A DNA stretch of 64,000 nucleotides from Streptomyces antarcticus (GTDB lineage: Bacteria > Actinomycetota > Actinomycetes > Streptomycetales > Streptomycetaceae), in assembly GCF_026627255.1 (NCBI RefSeq), contig NZ_JAPNLM010000027.1, positions 36,844 to 100,843 of the forward strand, written 5' to 3'. Below, one piece after another: positions 49,536 to 58,941 of this stretch. The notes below the pieces were generated by a model. It saw nothing but the letters and a program-made list of their open reading frames with translations, was not told the origin of the DNA and made no database searches. The translations under genes and the position numbers were made by a program. Numbering within the stretch: the first letter of the stretch is position 1; each line of letters begins with the position of its first letter.

Positions 49536-50558
49536 ATGCTTATCGCTCAGCGCCCCTCGCTGACCGAAGAGGTCGTAGACGAGTACCGCTCGCGGTTCGT
49601 GATCGAGCCGCTCGAGCCGGGCTTCGGTTACACCCTCGGCAACTCGCTGCGCCGCACGCTCCTGTCCTCGATCCCGGGTGCCGCTGTCACCAGCATCCGC
49701 GTGGACGGCGTCCTGCACGAGTTCACCACCGTGCCGGGTGTCAAGGAAGACGTCACCGACATCATCCTCAACATCAAGCAGCTGGTCGTCTCCTCGGAGC
49801 ATGACGAGCCGGTCGTGATGTACCTGCGCAAGCAGGGTCCCGGCCTGGTCACCGCTGCCGACATCGCGCCCCCGGCCGGTGTCGAGGTGCACAACCCGGA
49901 CCTGGTCCTCGCCACGCTCAACGGCAAGGGCAAGCTGGAGATGGAGCTGACCGTCGAGCGCGGTCGCGGCTACGTCTCCGCCGTCCAGAACAAGCAGCTG
50001 GGCCAGGAGATCGGTCGCATCCCGATCGACTCCATCTACAGCCCGGTCCTCAAGGTCACCTACAAGGTCGAGGCGACCCGAGTCGAGCAGCGCACCGACT
50101 TCGACAAGCTGATCGTCGACGTCGAGACCAAGCAGGCCATGCGCCCGCGTGACGCCATGGCGTCGGCGGGCAAGACCCTGGTCGAGCTGTTCGGTCTGGC
50201 GCGCGAGCTCAACATCGACGCCGAGGGCATCGACATGGGCCCGTCCCCGACGGACGCCGCGCTCGCCGCCGATCTGGCGCTGCCGATCGAGGAGCTCGAG
50301 CTCACGGTCCGCTCGTACAACTGCCTCAAGCGCGAGGGCATCCACTCCGTGGGTGAGCTCGTCGCCCGCTCCGAGGCCGACCTGCTCGACATCCGCAACT
50401 TCGGTGCGAAGTCGATCGACGAGGTCAAGGCGAAGCTGGCCGGCATGGGCCTGGCCCTCAAGGACAGCCCGCCCGGATTCGACCCGACCGCCGCCGCCGA
50501 CGCCTTCGGCGCCGACGACGACGCGGACGCCGGTTTCGTCGAGACCGAGCAGTACTGA
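49536..50558 (+). CDS. rpoA: DNA-directed RNA polymerase alpha subunit
   Basis: The product is 340 residues. The N-terminal assembly domain includes LEPGFGYTLGNSLRRTLLSS and EFTTVPGVKEDVTDIILNIK. The C-terminal domain has the helix-hairpin-helix region ELTVRSYNCLKREGIHSVGE, SEADLLDIRNFGAKSIDEVK for UP-element and activator contact. An acidic tail follows. Confidence 0.98.
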   Translation: MLIAQRPSLTEEVVDEYRSRFVIEPLEPGFGYTLGNSLRRTLLSSIPGAAVTSIRVDGVLHEFTTVPGVKEDVTDIILNIKQLVVSSEHDEPVVMYLRKQGPGLVTAADIAPPAGVEVHNPDLVLATLNGKGKLEMELTVERGRGYVSAVQNKQLGQEIGRIPIDSIYSPVLKVTYKVEATRVEQRTDFDKLIVDVETKQAMRPRDAMASAGKTLVELFGLARELNIDAEGIDMGPSPTDAALAADLALPIEELELTVRSYNCLKREGIHSVGELVARSEADLLDIRNFGAKSIDEVKAKLAGMGLALKDSPPGFDPTAAADAFGADDDADAGFVETEQY

Positions 50559-50694
50559 TTCTTCCCGCCGCCGGCGGCCCGGGCCTCGTGCCCGACCGCC
50601 GGCCGGGCTTGTCGTGACTTTCCCGGGGCAGCCGCTCCGGGGGAACTGACACCGGTACCTGACACGGCCGGTGCAGATATGAAGGAGTATCACC

Positions 50695-51177
50695 ATGCCG
50701 CGTCCCGCAAAGGGTGCCCGTCTGGGCGGCAGCGCCGCGCACGAGAAGCACCTCCTCGCGAACCTCGCGAAGGCGCTCTTCGAGCACGGCCGCATCACCA
50801 CCACCGAGGCCAAGGCCCGTCGCCTGCGTCCCTACGCCGAGCGTCTGGTCACCAAGGCCAAGAAGGGCGACATCCACAACCGTCGCCTGGTGCTGCAGAC
50901 GATCACGGACAAGAGCATCGTGCACACGCTCTTCACCGAGATCGCCCCGCGCTACGAGAACCGCCCCGGTGGTTACACGCGCATCACCAAGATCGGCAAC
51001 CGTCGTGGCGACAACGCCCCGATGGCCGTGATCGAGCTGGTCGAGGCCCTTACGGTCGCCCAGCAGGCCACCGGTGAGGCCGAGGCCGCCACCAAGCGCG
51101 CCGTCAAGGAGTCCGAGGCCAAGGCCGAGGCTCCCGCCGAGACCGAGGCTCCGGCCGAGGAGACCAAGGAGGCCTGA
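50695..51177 (+). CDS. rplQ: 50S ribosomal protein L17
   Basis: The product is 160 residues (MPRPAKGARLGGSAAHEKHL; RLRPYAERLVTKAKKGDIHN; YTRITKIGNRRGDNAPMAVI). The last 45 residues are an Ala/Glu/Lys-rich extension (AKAEAPAETEAPAEETKEA). It is the last ribosomal gene of the super-operon, followed by a GGGCCCGCCCC/GGGGCGGGCCC terminator at about 51219-51247. Confidence 0.97.
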   Translation: MPRPAKGARLGGSAAHEKHLLANLAKALFEHGRITTTEAKARRLRPYAERLVTKAKKGDIHNRRLVLQTITDKSIVHTLFTEIAPRYENRPGGYTRITKIGNRRGDNAPMAVIELVEALTVAQQATGEAEAATKRAVKESEAKAEAPAETEAPAEETKEA

Positions 51178-51218
51178 TTCCCCTCCCGGGAATCGTGTCT
51201 GCTTGAACGGCTCTGAAC

Positions 51219-51247
51219 GGGCCCGCCCCTTCCTGGGGCGGGCCCGT
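51219..51247 (+). terminator. Terminator after rplQ
   Basis: GGGCCCGCCCC (51219-51229) pairs with GGGGCGGGCCC (51236-51246) around TTCCTG and is followed by GTTCTG. It ends the ribosomal super-operon ahead of truA. Confidence 0.8.
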
Positions 51248-51291
51248 TCTGCGTTGTCCGGTGTGTTCGGCTTTCTGAGAGGATCGGTCAC

Positions 51292-52143
51292 GTGAGTGAC
51301 GAGGTGGAGCCCGGGCACGTCCGGGTACGGCTGGACCTGAGCTACGACGGCAAGGACTTCTCCGGCTGGGCGAAGCAGCGCGTGCTGCGGACCGTCCAGG
51401 GCGAGCTGGAGTCGGCGCTGCGGACCGTGATGCGGCTGTCCGAGCCGGTCGAGCTGACCGTGGCCGGGCGGACGGACGCGGGCGTGCACGCCCGCGGGCA
51501 GGTCGCGCAGTTCGACCTGGCCGAGGAGGTGTGGGCCGAGCACCACGACAAGCTCCTGCGGCGCCTCGCGGGGCGCCTGCCGCACGACGTACGGGTATGG
51601 AGGGCCGCCGAGGCCCCCGCGGGCTTCAACGCGCGCTTCTCGGCGATCTGGCGCCGCTACGCGTACCGCGTCGGCGACCACCAGGCGGGCGTGGACCCGC
51701 TGCGCCGCGGGCACGTGCTCTGGCACCAGTGGCCCCTGGACGTGGACGCCATGAACGAGGCCGCCGCCCCGCTGCTCGGCGAGCACGACTTCGCCGCGTA
51801 CTGCAAGAAGCGCGAGGGCGCCACGACCATCCGCACCCTCCAGCAGCTCGGCTGGGAGCGGGCCGAGGACGGGATCGTCACCGCGACCGTCCGGGCCGAC
51901 GCCTTCTGCCACAACATGGTCCGCTCGCTCGTCGGCGCCCTGCTGCACGTCGGGGACGGCCACCGGCCGGTCGACTGGCCGGGGAAGGTGCTGGCCGCCG
52001 CCGTACGGGACTCCTCGGTGCACGTGGTCAAGCCGCACGGGCTGACGCTGGAGGAGGTCGGCTACCCCGCCGACGAGCTGCTCGCCGCCCGCAGCAAGGA
52101 GGCGCGCAACGTGCGCACCCTGCCCGGAGCCGGCTGCTGCTGA
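51292..52143 (+). CDS. truA: tRNA pseudouridine(38-40) synthase TruA
   Basis: The product is 283 residues from GTG. The catalytic Asp is D62 in VAGRTDAGVHARGQVAQF. Other motifs are LDLSYDGKDFSGWAKQ, RYAYRVGD and FCHNMVRSLVGALLHVGDG. It modifies the anticodon stem-loop of many tRNAs. Position after rplQ is conserved in actinobacteria. Confidence 0.96.
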   Translation: MSDEVEPGHVRVRLDLSYDGKDFSGWAKQRVLRTVQGELESALRTVMRLSEPVELTVAGRTDAGVHARGQVAQFDLAEEVWAEHHDKLLRRLAGRLPHDVRVWRAAEAPAGFNARFSAIWRRYAYRVGDHQAGVDPLRRGHVLWHQWPLDVDAMNEAAAPLLGEHDFAAYCKKREGATTIRTLQQLGWERAEDGIVTATVRADAFCHNMVRSLVGALLHVGDGHRPVDWPGKVLAAAVRDSSVHVVKPHGLTLEEVGYPADELLAARSKEARNVRTLPGAGCC

Positions 52144-52200
52144 GCGCCCCCGCCGGGCGCCCGTCCACCCGTTTGGGCGGATCGCCGGCGGACCGGGACA

Positions 52201-53829
52201 ATGCCCGGCATGGGACATCTCGAAGCCAACCACCTGGAGTACTACCTTCCCGACGGGCGGGTCCTGCTCCCCGACGTCTCCTTCCGCGTGGGGGAGGGGT
52301 CGGTGGTGGCCCTGGTGGGGGCGAACGGCGCCGGCAAGACCACCCTGCTCAAGCTGATCTCCGGTGAGCTGCAGCCGCACGGCGGCGGGGTCGCGATCAG
52401 CGGCGGGCTCGGGGTGATGTCGCAGTTCGTGGGCTCGGTGCGGGACGAGACGACCGTACGGGACCTGCTGGTCTCGGTCGCCCAGCCGCGGATCCGGGAG
52501 GCGGCCAAGGCCGTGGACCGGGCCGAGGAGCTGATCCTGACCGTCGACGACGAGGCCGCGCAGATGGCGTACGCGCAGGCGCTGAGCGACTGGGCCGACG
52601 TCCAGGGCTACGAGGCGGAGACCCTGTGGGACGTCTGCACCATGGCCGCCCTGGACATCCCGTACGACGCGGCGCAGTTCCGCGAGGTGCGCACGCTCTC
52701 GGGCGGTGAGCAGAAGCGGCTCGTGCTGGAGGCGCTGCTGCGCGGGCCGGACGAGGTGCTGCTGCTCGACGAGCCGGACAACTACCTCGACGTCCCGGGC
52801 AAGCGGTGGCTGGAGGAGCAGCTGAAGGCCACCCGCAAGACGGTGCTCTTCGTCAGCCACGACCGGGAGCTGCTCACCCAGGCCGCCGAGAAGATCATCA
52901 GCCTGGAGGCGAGCCCGACCGGCAGCGACGTGTGGGTGCACGGCGCCGGCTTCGGGACGTACCACGAGGCCCGCAAGGAGCGCTTCGCGCGCTTCGAGGA
53001 GCTCAAGCGGCGCTGGGACGAGGAGCACGCCCGGCTGAGGGCGCTGGTGCTGCGGCTGCGCAACCAGGCGGCCTCCAGCCCCGACATGGCCTCGCGGTAC
53101 CGGGCGATGCAGACCCGCTTCCAGAAGTTCGAGGAGGCCGGCCCGCCGCCGGAGCCGCCGCGCGAGCAGGACATCCGGATGCGGCTCAAGGGCGGCCGCA
53201 CCGGCGTGCGCGCGCTGACGGTGGAGAACCTCGAGCTCACGGGCCTGATGAAGCCGTTCTCGCTGGAGGTCTTCTACGGCGAGCGGGTCGCGGTGCTCGG
53301 TTCGAACGGCTCCGGCAAGTCGCACTTCCTGCGGCTGATGGCCGGCGAGGACGTCAAGCACACCGGTACGTGGAAGCTGGGCGCGCGCGTGGTCCCCGGG
53401 CACTTCGCGCAGACCCACGCCCACCCCGAGCTGTTCGGCCGCACGCTCGTCGACATCCTGTGGACGGAGGCCGCCAAGCCGCTGGGCGCGGCGATGGGCG
53501 CGCTGCGCCGGTACGAGCTGGAGGGTCAGGCGGACCAGCCGTTCGAGAAGCTGTCGGGCGGCCAGCAGGCGCGTTTCCAGATCCTGCTGCTGGAGCTGGC
53601 GGGCACCACGACGCTGCTGCTGGACGAGCCGACGGACAACCTGGACCTCGAATCGGCGGAGGCGCTGCAGGACGGACTGGAGGCGTACGACGGCACTGTG
53701 TTGTGTGTCACACACGACCGGTGGTTCGCGCGCACATTTGACCGTTACCTGGTCTTCGGTTCGGACGGTGTTGTGCGGGAGACTCAGGAGCCCGTCTGGG
53801 ACGAACGTAGAGTCGCGCGCAAGCGCTAG
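52201..53829 (+). CDS. ABC-F family ATP-binding protein
   Basis: The product is 542 residues with two ATPase domains and no membrane part. Domain 1: Walker A GANGAGKTT, signature LSGGEQKR, Walker B VLLLDEPDNYLDV. A linker of about 80 residues with charged helices follows (RFARFEELKRRWDEEHARLR). Domain 2: GSNGSGKSH, LSGGQQAR and LLLDEPTDNLDLES. ABC-F proteins act on the ribosome, some as antibiotic-resistance factors and others as translation factors; the sequence does not decide which. An ATG at 52210 (MGHLEANHLEY) is an equally possible start. It is 57 nt after truA. Confidence 0.9.
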   Translation: MPGMGHLEANHLEYYLPDGRVLLPDVSFRVGEGSVVALVGANGAGKTTLLKLISGELQPHGGGVAISGGLGVMSQFVGSVRDETTVRDLLVSVAQPRIREAAKAVDRAEELILTVDDEAAQMAYAQALSDWADVQGYEAETLWDVCTMAALDIPYDAAQFREVRTLSGGEQKRLVLEALLRGPDEVLLLDEPDNYLDVPGKRWLEEQLKATRKTVLFVSHDRELLTQAAEKIISLEASPTGSDVWVHGAGFGTYHEARKERFARFEELKRRWDEEHARLRALVLRLRNQAASSPDMASRYRAMQTRFQKFEEAGPPPEPPREQDIRMRLKGGRTGVRALTVENLELTGLMKPFSLEVFYGERVAVLGSNGSGKSHFLRLMAGEDVKHTGTWKLGARVVPGHFAQTHAHPELFGRTLVDILWTEAAKPLGAAMGALRRYELEGQADQPFEKLSGGQQARFQILLLELAGTTTLLLDEPTDNLDLESAEALQDGLEAYDGTVLCVTHDRWFARTFDRYLVFGSDGVVRETQEPVWDERRVARKR

Positions 53830-53869
53830 GGGGCGGACCACCCCCTCGGGACAGTGAGGGGGAGGCGTT

Positions 53870-55153
53870 GTGGGGCTGCGCCCTGGCATCTGGCTGACGA
53901 AGTGGGAGAACCGGGCCTCGGGGAACCGGCTGATGGACTGGCTGCTGCGGCCGGCCTCGCGGCCGTGGCAGTTCCTGTCGCTCGCCGTGCTCCTGGGGAT
54001 CGCGGTCTCCACGAGCCTGCGGGCGAACTGGGGCTCGGACAACGCCTTCGTGGTCAAGGCGGCGCAGACGCTGCTGGAGGGCGGGTCCCCGTACGAGGAC
54101 AAGCGCTTCCTGTACCTGCCCAGCGCCGTGCTCATGGCGGTGCCGGAGGCGATGCTCCCGCAGACCGCGCTGCGCTGGCTGCTGCCGGTGGGGATGTCGG
54201 GCCTGCTGGGCATCGGCTGGCTGGCCGCGCTGCGGCTGTTCTCGGTGCCGCTGCGCTCGCGCTTCGCGGTCATCGGCTTCCCGGTGCTCGCCCTCGCCTA
54301 CAAGCCGTACGTGAACCTGGTGCTGATCGGCAACTGGACCGCCATCTCGGCGGCCGCCCTGCCGGTGGCGCTGCTGCTCGCGCACCGGCGGCACTGGGGC
54401 GCGGCCGGCCTGGTCATCGGGCTGGCCATCGCCTGCAAGCCGATGCTGGTGCCGGTCGGGCTGCTGTTCCTGCTGGCCCGGCAGTGGCGGGGGCTGGCCG
54501 CGGCCGTGCTGGTGCCGATGGGGCTCTCGCTGGCGGGCGCGCTGCTGATGCCGAGCCCGACGCTGTTCTTCACCAAGACCCTGCCGTTCCTGCTCAAGGG
54601 GCAGGACGCCTACGCGCTGCCCTGGGACGCCTCGCCGATCGCGGTGCTGCCGCGGCTGGGGGTGCCGGAGCCGCTGGCGCTGCTGGTGGCGTTCGCGGGG
54701 GCGGGGGCGGGCCTGTGGGCGGTCTGGGTGCGCTGGCGGCGCGTCGAGGACGACGCGGACGGCGGGGAGCTGCGGCTGGCGGAGACGGCCTGCATGGTGA
54801 TGCTCGCCGCATTCCTGGTGTCACGGCCGTCCTTCGACCACTACCTGCTGGTGGTGCTCCCGCTGCTGCTGGCGTCGGCGGTCCGGCCGGGCTCGATGCC
54901 GCGCTCGCCCTGGTTCTGGGCGGCCCTTGCGCCCCAGACGGCCGGGATCCCCTGGCCGTCGGAGCTGGACGCCAAACGGCGGGCCTTCAAGGACTGCGCG
55001 ACCCTGTGCGGGCTCGCGATCCTGCTGGCGCGTCGTGCACTGCGCTCCGGGCGGGTTACCCTGGAGCCCGTAACAACTACGGGGTCCCCACTCAGGACCG
55101 AACCGGAGTGCGCCGCGACGCCAGTAGAACCGGCATCGCGGACCGCGTTTTGA
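53870..55153 (+). CDS. GT87-type (DUF2029) membrane glycosyltransferase
   Basis: The product is 427 residues from GTG with GGGGGAGG upstream. About ten membrane segments are seen. The first loop has LRANWGSDNAFVVKAAQTLL, with the acidic residue expected of a GT-C enzyme, then GGSPYEDKRFLYLP, LALAYKPYVNLVLIGNW and RPSFDHYLLVVLPLLLA. The family includes polyprenyl-phosphate-mannose dependent mannosyltransferases. It is separated by 40 nt from the ABC-F gene. Its stop codon overlaps the -35 box of the rplM promoter. Confidence 0.85.
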   Translation: MGLRPGIWLTKWENRASGNRLMDWLLRPASRPWQFLSLAVLLGIAVSTSLRANWGSDNAFVVKAAQTLLEGGSPYEDKRFLYLPSAVLMAVPEAMLPQTALRWLLPVGMSGLLGIGWLAALRLFSVPLRSRFAVIGFPVLALAYKPYVNLVLIGNWTAISAAALPVALLLAHRRHWGAAGLVIGLAIACKPMLVPVGLLFLLARQWRGLAAAVLVPMGLSLAGALLMPSPTLFFTKTLPFLLKGQDAYALPWDASPIAVLPRLGVPEPLALLVAFAGAGAGLWAVWVRWRRVEDDADGGELRLAETACMVMLAAFLVSRPSFDHYLLVVLPLLLASAVRPGSMPRSPWFWAALAPQTAGIPWPSELDAKRRAFKDCATLCGLAILLARRALRSGRVTLEPVTTTGSPLRTEPECAATPVEPASRTAF

Positions 55154-55179
55154 CCCGTCCGGGTCTACTTGGGTATCCT
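55150..55179 (+). promoter_or_regulatory. HrdB-type promoter of rplM-rpsI
   Basis: TTGACC (55150-55155) and TATCCT (55174-55179) are 18 bp apart. The -35 box overlaps the stop codon of the GT87-type gene. Transcription would start near 55186, giving a leader of about 200 nt with a small CGGTCC/GGACCG hairpin near 55233-55248. Confidence 0.7.
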
Positions 55180-55384
55180 GCTGGTTTGTTATGCGTATTG
55201 GCTTTCTCATTCTCACGTGAAAGGGCCTTGCGCCGGTCCACCGGACCGATGACCAGCGGTTCACACGGGTTGCGTCCCCGATGTGGACGAGGGCTGTCGT
55301 GATCGTCCGTGGTGACCCTGTCAGGACCTTCCCGCTGGGCTTGCGCCCTTGGGATACCACCACTGAAGAAGCGAAGGCATACGC

Positions 55385-55828
55385 GTGCGTACGTTCAGCC
55401 CCAAGCCCGGCGACATCTCGCGCCAGTGGCTCGTCATCGACGCCCAGGACGTTGTCCTCGGCCGTCTGGCGACCCAGGTCGCTGCCCTTCTGCGGGGCAA
55501 GCACAAGCCGACCTACGCCCCCCACATGGACATGGGCGACTTCGTCATCATCGTCAACGCCGACAAGGTTCACCTGTCCGGCAACAAGGCGACCCAGAAG
55601 ATGGCGTACCGCCACTCCGGCTACCCGGGCGGCCTCCGCTCGGTGCGCTACGACGACCTTCTGGCGAACAACCCGGAGAAGGCCGTCGAGAAGGCCATCA
55701 AGGGCATGCTCCCCAAGAACACCCTGGGCCGTCAGATGCTGTCGAAGCTGAAGGTCTACTCGGGCGACCAGCACCCCCACGCTGCCCAGCAGCCGGTGCC
55801 GTTCGAGATCACCCAGGTCGCGCAGTAG
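55385..55828 (+). CDS. rplM: 50S ribosomal protein L13
   Basis: The product is 147 residues from GTG (VRTFSPKPGDISRQWLVIDA; GNKATQKMAYRHSGYPGGLR; MLPKNTLGRQMLSKLKVY). L13 is an early 50S assembly protein. It is always paired with rpsI, here 42 nt downstream. The 200-nt leader could hold an L13-binding structure as known in other bacteria; none is proven. Confidence 0.97.
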   Translation: MRTFSPKPGDISRQWLVIDAQDVVLGRLATQVAALLRGKHKPTYAPHMDMGDFVIIVNADKVHLSGNKATQKMAYRHSGYPGGLRSVRYDDLLANNPEKAVEKAIKGMLPKNTLGRQMLSKLKVYSGDQHPHAAQQPVPFEITQVAQ

Positions 55829-55870
55829 TTCCGGCCACCCCCTAAGACGTAGAAAATTCTGAGGAGCATC

Positions 55871-56392
55871 GTGGCCGAGACCACCGCCGAGACGACCCCC
55901 GTCGACGAGTTCGAGGGCAACGTCGAGGAGTACACCAGCGAGTCTGAGGTCGTCGCCGAGGGCGACTACACCTCCGAGTCCCTTGCCGGCCGCTTCGGCG
56001 ACCCCCAGCCGGCCGCCGGCCTGGGCCGTCGCAAGAACGCCATCGCCCGCGTCCGGATCGTTCCGGGCACCGGCAAGTGGAAGATCAACGGTCGTACCCT
56101 TGAGGACTACTTCCCCAACAAGGTGCACCAGCAGGAAGTCAACGAGCCGTTCAAGCTGCTCGAGCTGGACAACCGCTACGACGTCATCGCCCGCATCTCG
56201 GGTGGCGGCGTCTCCGGCCAGGCCGGCGCCCTGCGCCTGGGTGTGGCCCGTGCGCTGAACGAGGCGGACGTGGACAACAACCGCGCGGCGCTGAAGAAGG
56301 CCGGCTTCCTCTCCCGCGACGACCGTGCGGTCGAGCGCAAGAAGGCCGGTCTCAAGAAGGCCCGTAAGGCCCCGCAGTACAGCAAGCGTTAA
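55871..56392 (+). CDS. rpsI: 30S ribosomal protein S9
   Basis: The product is 173 residues from GTG. An acidic N-terminal extension of about 40 residues (ETTPVDEFEGNVEEYTSESE) precedes the core (GLGRRKNAIARVRIVPGTGK) and the C-terminal KAPQYSKR that reaches the P-site tRNA. The extension is typical of Streptomyces. Confidence 0.97.
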   Translation: MAETTAETTPVDEFEGNVEEYTSESEVVAEGDYTSESLAGRFGDPQPAAGLGRRKNAIARVRIVPGTGKWKINGRTLEDYFPNKVHQQEVNEPFKLLELDNRYDVIARISGGGVSGQAGALRLGVARALNEADVDNNRAALKKAGFLSRDDRAVERKKAGLKKARKAPQYSKR

Positions 56393-56418
56393 TCTGCGCC
56401 TGCTGTTCTGCAACGAAT

Positions 56419-56453
56419 CCGCCCCGGCAGCACTCTCTGTGCTGCCGGGGCGG
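56419..56453 (+). terminator. Terminator after rpsI
   Basis: The 15-bp perfect stem CCGCCCCGGCAGCAC/GTGCTGCCGGGGCGG closes on TCTCT and is followed by TTCGTTT, a good intrinsic terminator. It isolates rplM-rpsI from glmM. Confidence 0.92.
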
Positions 56454-56527
56454 TTCGTTTACCGCCACAAGCGGCACATATTTGTCACATGCGGTCACAA
56501 GCGAAGCAGAAACTCGGGAGGACAACA

Positions 56528-57886
56528 GTGGGACGACTCTTCGGGACGGACGGTGTACGCGGCGTCGCCAACGCGGATCTGACGGCTGAGCTCGCGCTCG
56601 GCCTCTCCGTGGCGGCCGCCCACGTACTGGCCGAGGCGGGCACCTTCGCGGGCCACCGGGCCACCGCCGTGGTCGGCCGTGACCCACGGGCCTCCGGTGA
56701 GTTCCTCGAGGCCGCGGTCGTCGCGGGCCTCGCGAGCGCGGGCGTGGACGTCCTGCGCGTCGGTGTGCTGCCCACCCCGGCGGTGGCGTATCTCACCGGT
56801 GCGCTGGGCGGCGACCTCGGCGTGATGCTCTCCGCCAGCCACAACGCCATGCCCGACAACGGGATCAAGTTCTTCGCGCGCGGCGGCCACAAGCTCGCCG
56901 ACGAGCTGGAGGACCGGATCGAGTCCGTCTACGAAGAGCACCGCACCGGCGCCCCCTGGGACCGGCCCACCGGCTCCGGCGTGGGCCGGATCTCCGACTA
57001 CACGGAGGGCTTCGACAAGTACGTCGCCCACCTCATCGGAGTCCTCCCCAACCGCCTCGACGGCCTGAAGGTCGTCCTGGACGAGGCGCACGGCGCGGCC
57101 GCCTACGTGTCGCCCGAGGCCTTCACCCGGGCGGGCGCGGAGATCATCACGATCGGCGCCGAGCCCGACGGCCTGAACATCAACGACGGCTGCGGCTCCA
57201 CCCACCTCGGCCTGCTCAAGGCCGCCGTGGTCGAGCACGGCGCCGACCTCGGCATCGCGCACGACGGCGACGCGGACCGCTGCCTCGCCGTCGACGGCAC
57301 CGGCGCGGAGGTCGACGGCGACCAGATCCTCGCCGTACTGGCGCTGGCCATGCGGGAGTCCGGTCAGCTGCGCGAGAACACCGTCGTCGGCACCGTGATG
57401 TCGAACCTCGGCTTCAAGCTGGCCATGGAGGGCGAGGGCATCCAGGTCGTGCAGACCGGGGTCGGTGACCGGTACGTCCTGGAGTCGATGAAGCAGCACG
57501 GCTACGCGCTGGGCGGCGAGCAGTCCGGCCACGTGATCATCCTCGACCACGCGACGACCGGCGACGGCACGCTGACCGGCCTGCTCCTGGCGGCGCGGAT
57601 CGCGGACACCGGCAAGTCCCTGGCCGAGCTGGCGGGCGTCATGACCCGGCTGCCGCAGGTGCTGATCAACGTTCCCGACGTGGACCGGACCCGGGTGACG
57701 ACCTCCGCCGAGCTGGCCGCGGCCGTCGCCGACGCCGAGCGCGAGCTGGGCACCACCGGCCGGGTGCTGCTGCGTCCGTCCGGCACGGAGCCGCTCGTAC
57801 GGGTGATGGTCGAGGCCGCCGACATCGAGCAGGCCCGCGCGGTCGCCGGCCGGCTCGCGGACGTCGTGAAGTCGGCGCTGGGCTGA
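56528..57886 (+). CDS. glmM: Phosphoglucosamine mutase
   Basis: The product is 452 residues from GTG at 56528, with GGGAGGACA upstream (VGRLFGTDGVRGVANADLTA). The phosphoserine loop MLSASHNAMPDNGIKFF, metal loop DGDADRCLAVD and sugar loop GGEQSGHVI are intact. It converts glucosamine-6-phosphate to the 1-phosphate for UDP-GlcNAc, using the product of GlmS encoded 3 kb downstream. An earlier in-frame ATG at 56489 adds 13 unconserved residues. Confidence 0.97.
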   Translation: MGRLFGTDGVRGVANADLTAELALGLSVAAAHVLAEAGTFAGHRATAVVGRDPRASGEFLEAAVVAGLASAGVDVLRVGVLPTPAVAYLTGALGGDLGVMLSASHNAMPDNGIKFFARGGHKLADELEDRIESVYEEHRTGAPWDRPTGSGVGRISDYTEGFDKYVAHLIGVLPNRLDGLKVVLDEAHGAAAYVSPEAFTRAGAEIITIGAEPDGLNINDGCGSTHLGLLKAAVVEHGADLGIAHDGDADRCLAVDGTGAEVDGDQILAVLALAMRESGQLRENTVVGTVMSNLGFKLAMEGEGIQVVQTGVGDRYVLESMKQHGYALGGEQSGHVIILDHATTGDGTLTGLLLAARIADTGKSLAELAGVMTRLPQVLINVPDVDRTRVTTSAELAAAVADAERELGTTGRVLLRPSGTEPLVRVMVEAADIEQARAVAGRLADVVKSALG

Positions 57887-57906
57887 CCGCGCCGACAGCC
57901 GACCGC

Positions 57907-57957
57907 CGTACGCCTGCGGCCCCGTACCCGGACCGGGTACGGGGCCGCAGGCGTACG
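57907..57957. terminator. Bidirectional terminator between glmM and the DUF389 gene
   Basis: Two 25-nt arms (57907-57931 and 57933-57957) are perfect complements around a single A. Each contains CGTACGCCTGCGGCCCCGTA or its complement. The genes on either side converge here. Confidence 0.93.
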
Positions 57958-57965
57958 ACGGGTCT

Positions 57966-58913
57966 TCAGGTCTTCGCGCCGCGGACCCAGCGGCGCCGCT
58001 GGGTCCGCCACAGGGCCTTCTGCGCCAGCAGGGTCAGGACGCCCGCCACGACGATGCCGCCCAGGTTCAGCAGCAGCTGCTCCGCCGATCCCCACATCTG
58101 GCCGAGGTCGCCGTAGCTCAGGGCCACGGCGGCGTTGGCGGCCGCCGGGACCGTGGTCACGGAGATCGCCACACCCACCAGGGCCCCGGACTTGGCCGAG
58201 GTCAGGGACAGTATTCCGGCGACCCCGGCGAGCAGCGCCACGATGAACGAGAACGGGTCCGGCTGCCAGATGAAGCTGGTGTTCGGCCGCGGGTCCTCCA
58301 GCATGCCCTTGTCGAACTGGCCCAGCGCGTCCATCGCCAGGCTGAACAGGGTGGTGACGGCGATCGCGGCCGCGAAGCCGATCAGCAGGGCGAGGAGGGA
58401 GCGCGCCGCGAGCCGGGGCGCGCGCTGCACCAGGGCGGTGCACACGCCCGCGAGCGGGCCGAACTCGGGGCCGACGGCCATGGCGCCCACGATCAGGACG
58501 GCGTTGTCGAGGACCACGCCACAGGCGGCGATCATCGTCGCGATGATCATGAACGCGACGTAGGTGACGCTGAGGGTGGACTCCTCGTGCGTGGATTCGC
58601 TCAAGTGTTCCCACAGGACGGCGTCTGCGGGCTCGCCCGGCGCTTCTTCCTCGGCCGCGTCGGCCCGCTTGGACAGCGAGAGGTCGATGTTCTCGACGGC
58701 GATCGAGCCGTCCTCGGCGATCCCCAGGGCCCGGAGCTCCTCCAGCAGCTCGTCCGCCGCCTCGCGCGCCACGTCGCACAGCACGAGGTCGCCGTGCGGC
58801 ACCCGGGCGGCCCCGCGCAGGACGACGAGGTGGGTGGTGCCGACCGTCTTCTCGATGGCCGCGACCACCGCCTCGGTACGGTCGGGCGGCGCGATCAGGC
58901 GGAGATGCAGCAT
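57966..58913 (-). CDS. DUF389 membrane protein
   Basis: The product is 315 residues. A soluble N-terminal domain (1-105) begins MLHLRLIAPPDRTEAVVAAI and contains a ferredoxin-like pattern. Six or so membrane segments follow (VTYVAFMIIATMIAACGVVL, NAVLIVGAMAVGPEFGPLAG, ALVGVAISVTTVPAAANAAV), typical of DUF389/TIGR00341 proteins. Their role is not established. It is convergent with glmM and about 30 nt downstream of coaA on the same strand. Confidence 0.9.
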   Translation of the reverse strand: MLHLRLIAPPDRTEAVVAAIEKTVGTTHLVVLRGAARVPHGDLVLCDVAREAADELLEELRALGIAEDGSIAVENIDLSLSKRADAAEEEAPGEPADAVLWEHLSESTHEESTLSVTYVAFMIIATMIAACGVVLDNAVLIVGAMAVGPEFGPLAGVCTALVQRAPRLAARSLLALLIGFAAAIAVTTLFSLAMDALGQFDKGMLEDPRPNTSFIWQPDPFSFIVALLAGVAGILSLTSAKSGALVGVAISVTTVPAAANAAVALSYGDLGQMWGSAEQLLLNLGGIVVAGVLTLLAQKALWRTQRRRWVRGAKT

Positions 58914-58941
58914 CCCCGCACCCTAGTGCGTTCCCTTCGGC

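Noticed and set aside
50458..54273. A 1271-codon antisense frame across rplQ, truA and the ABC-F gene
   Set aside because: Real, motif-bearing genes with ribosome sites occupy the plus strand throughout.
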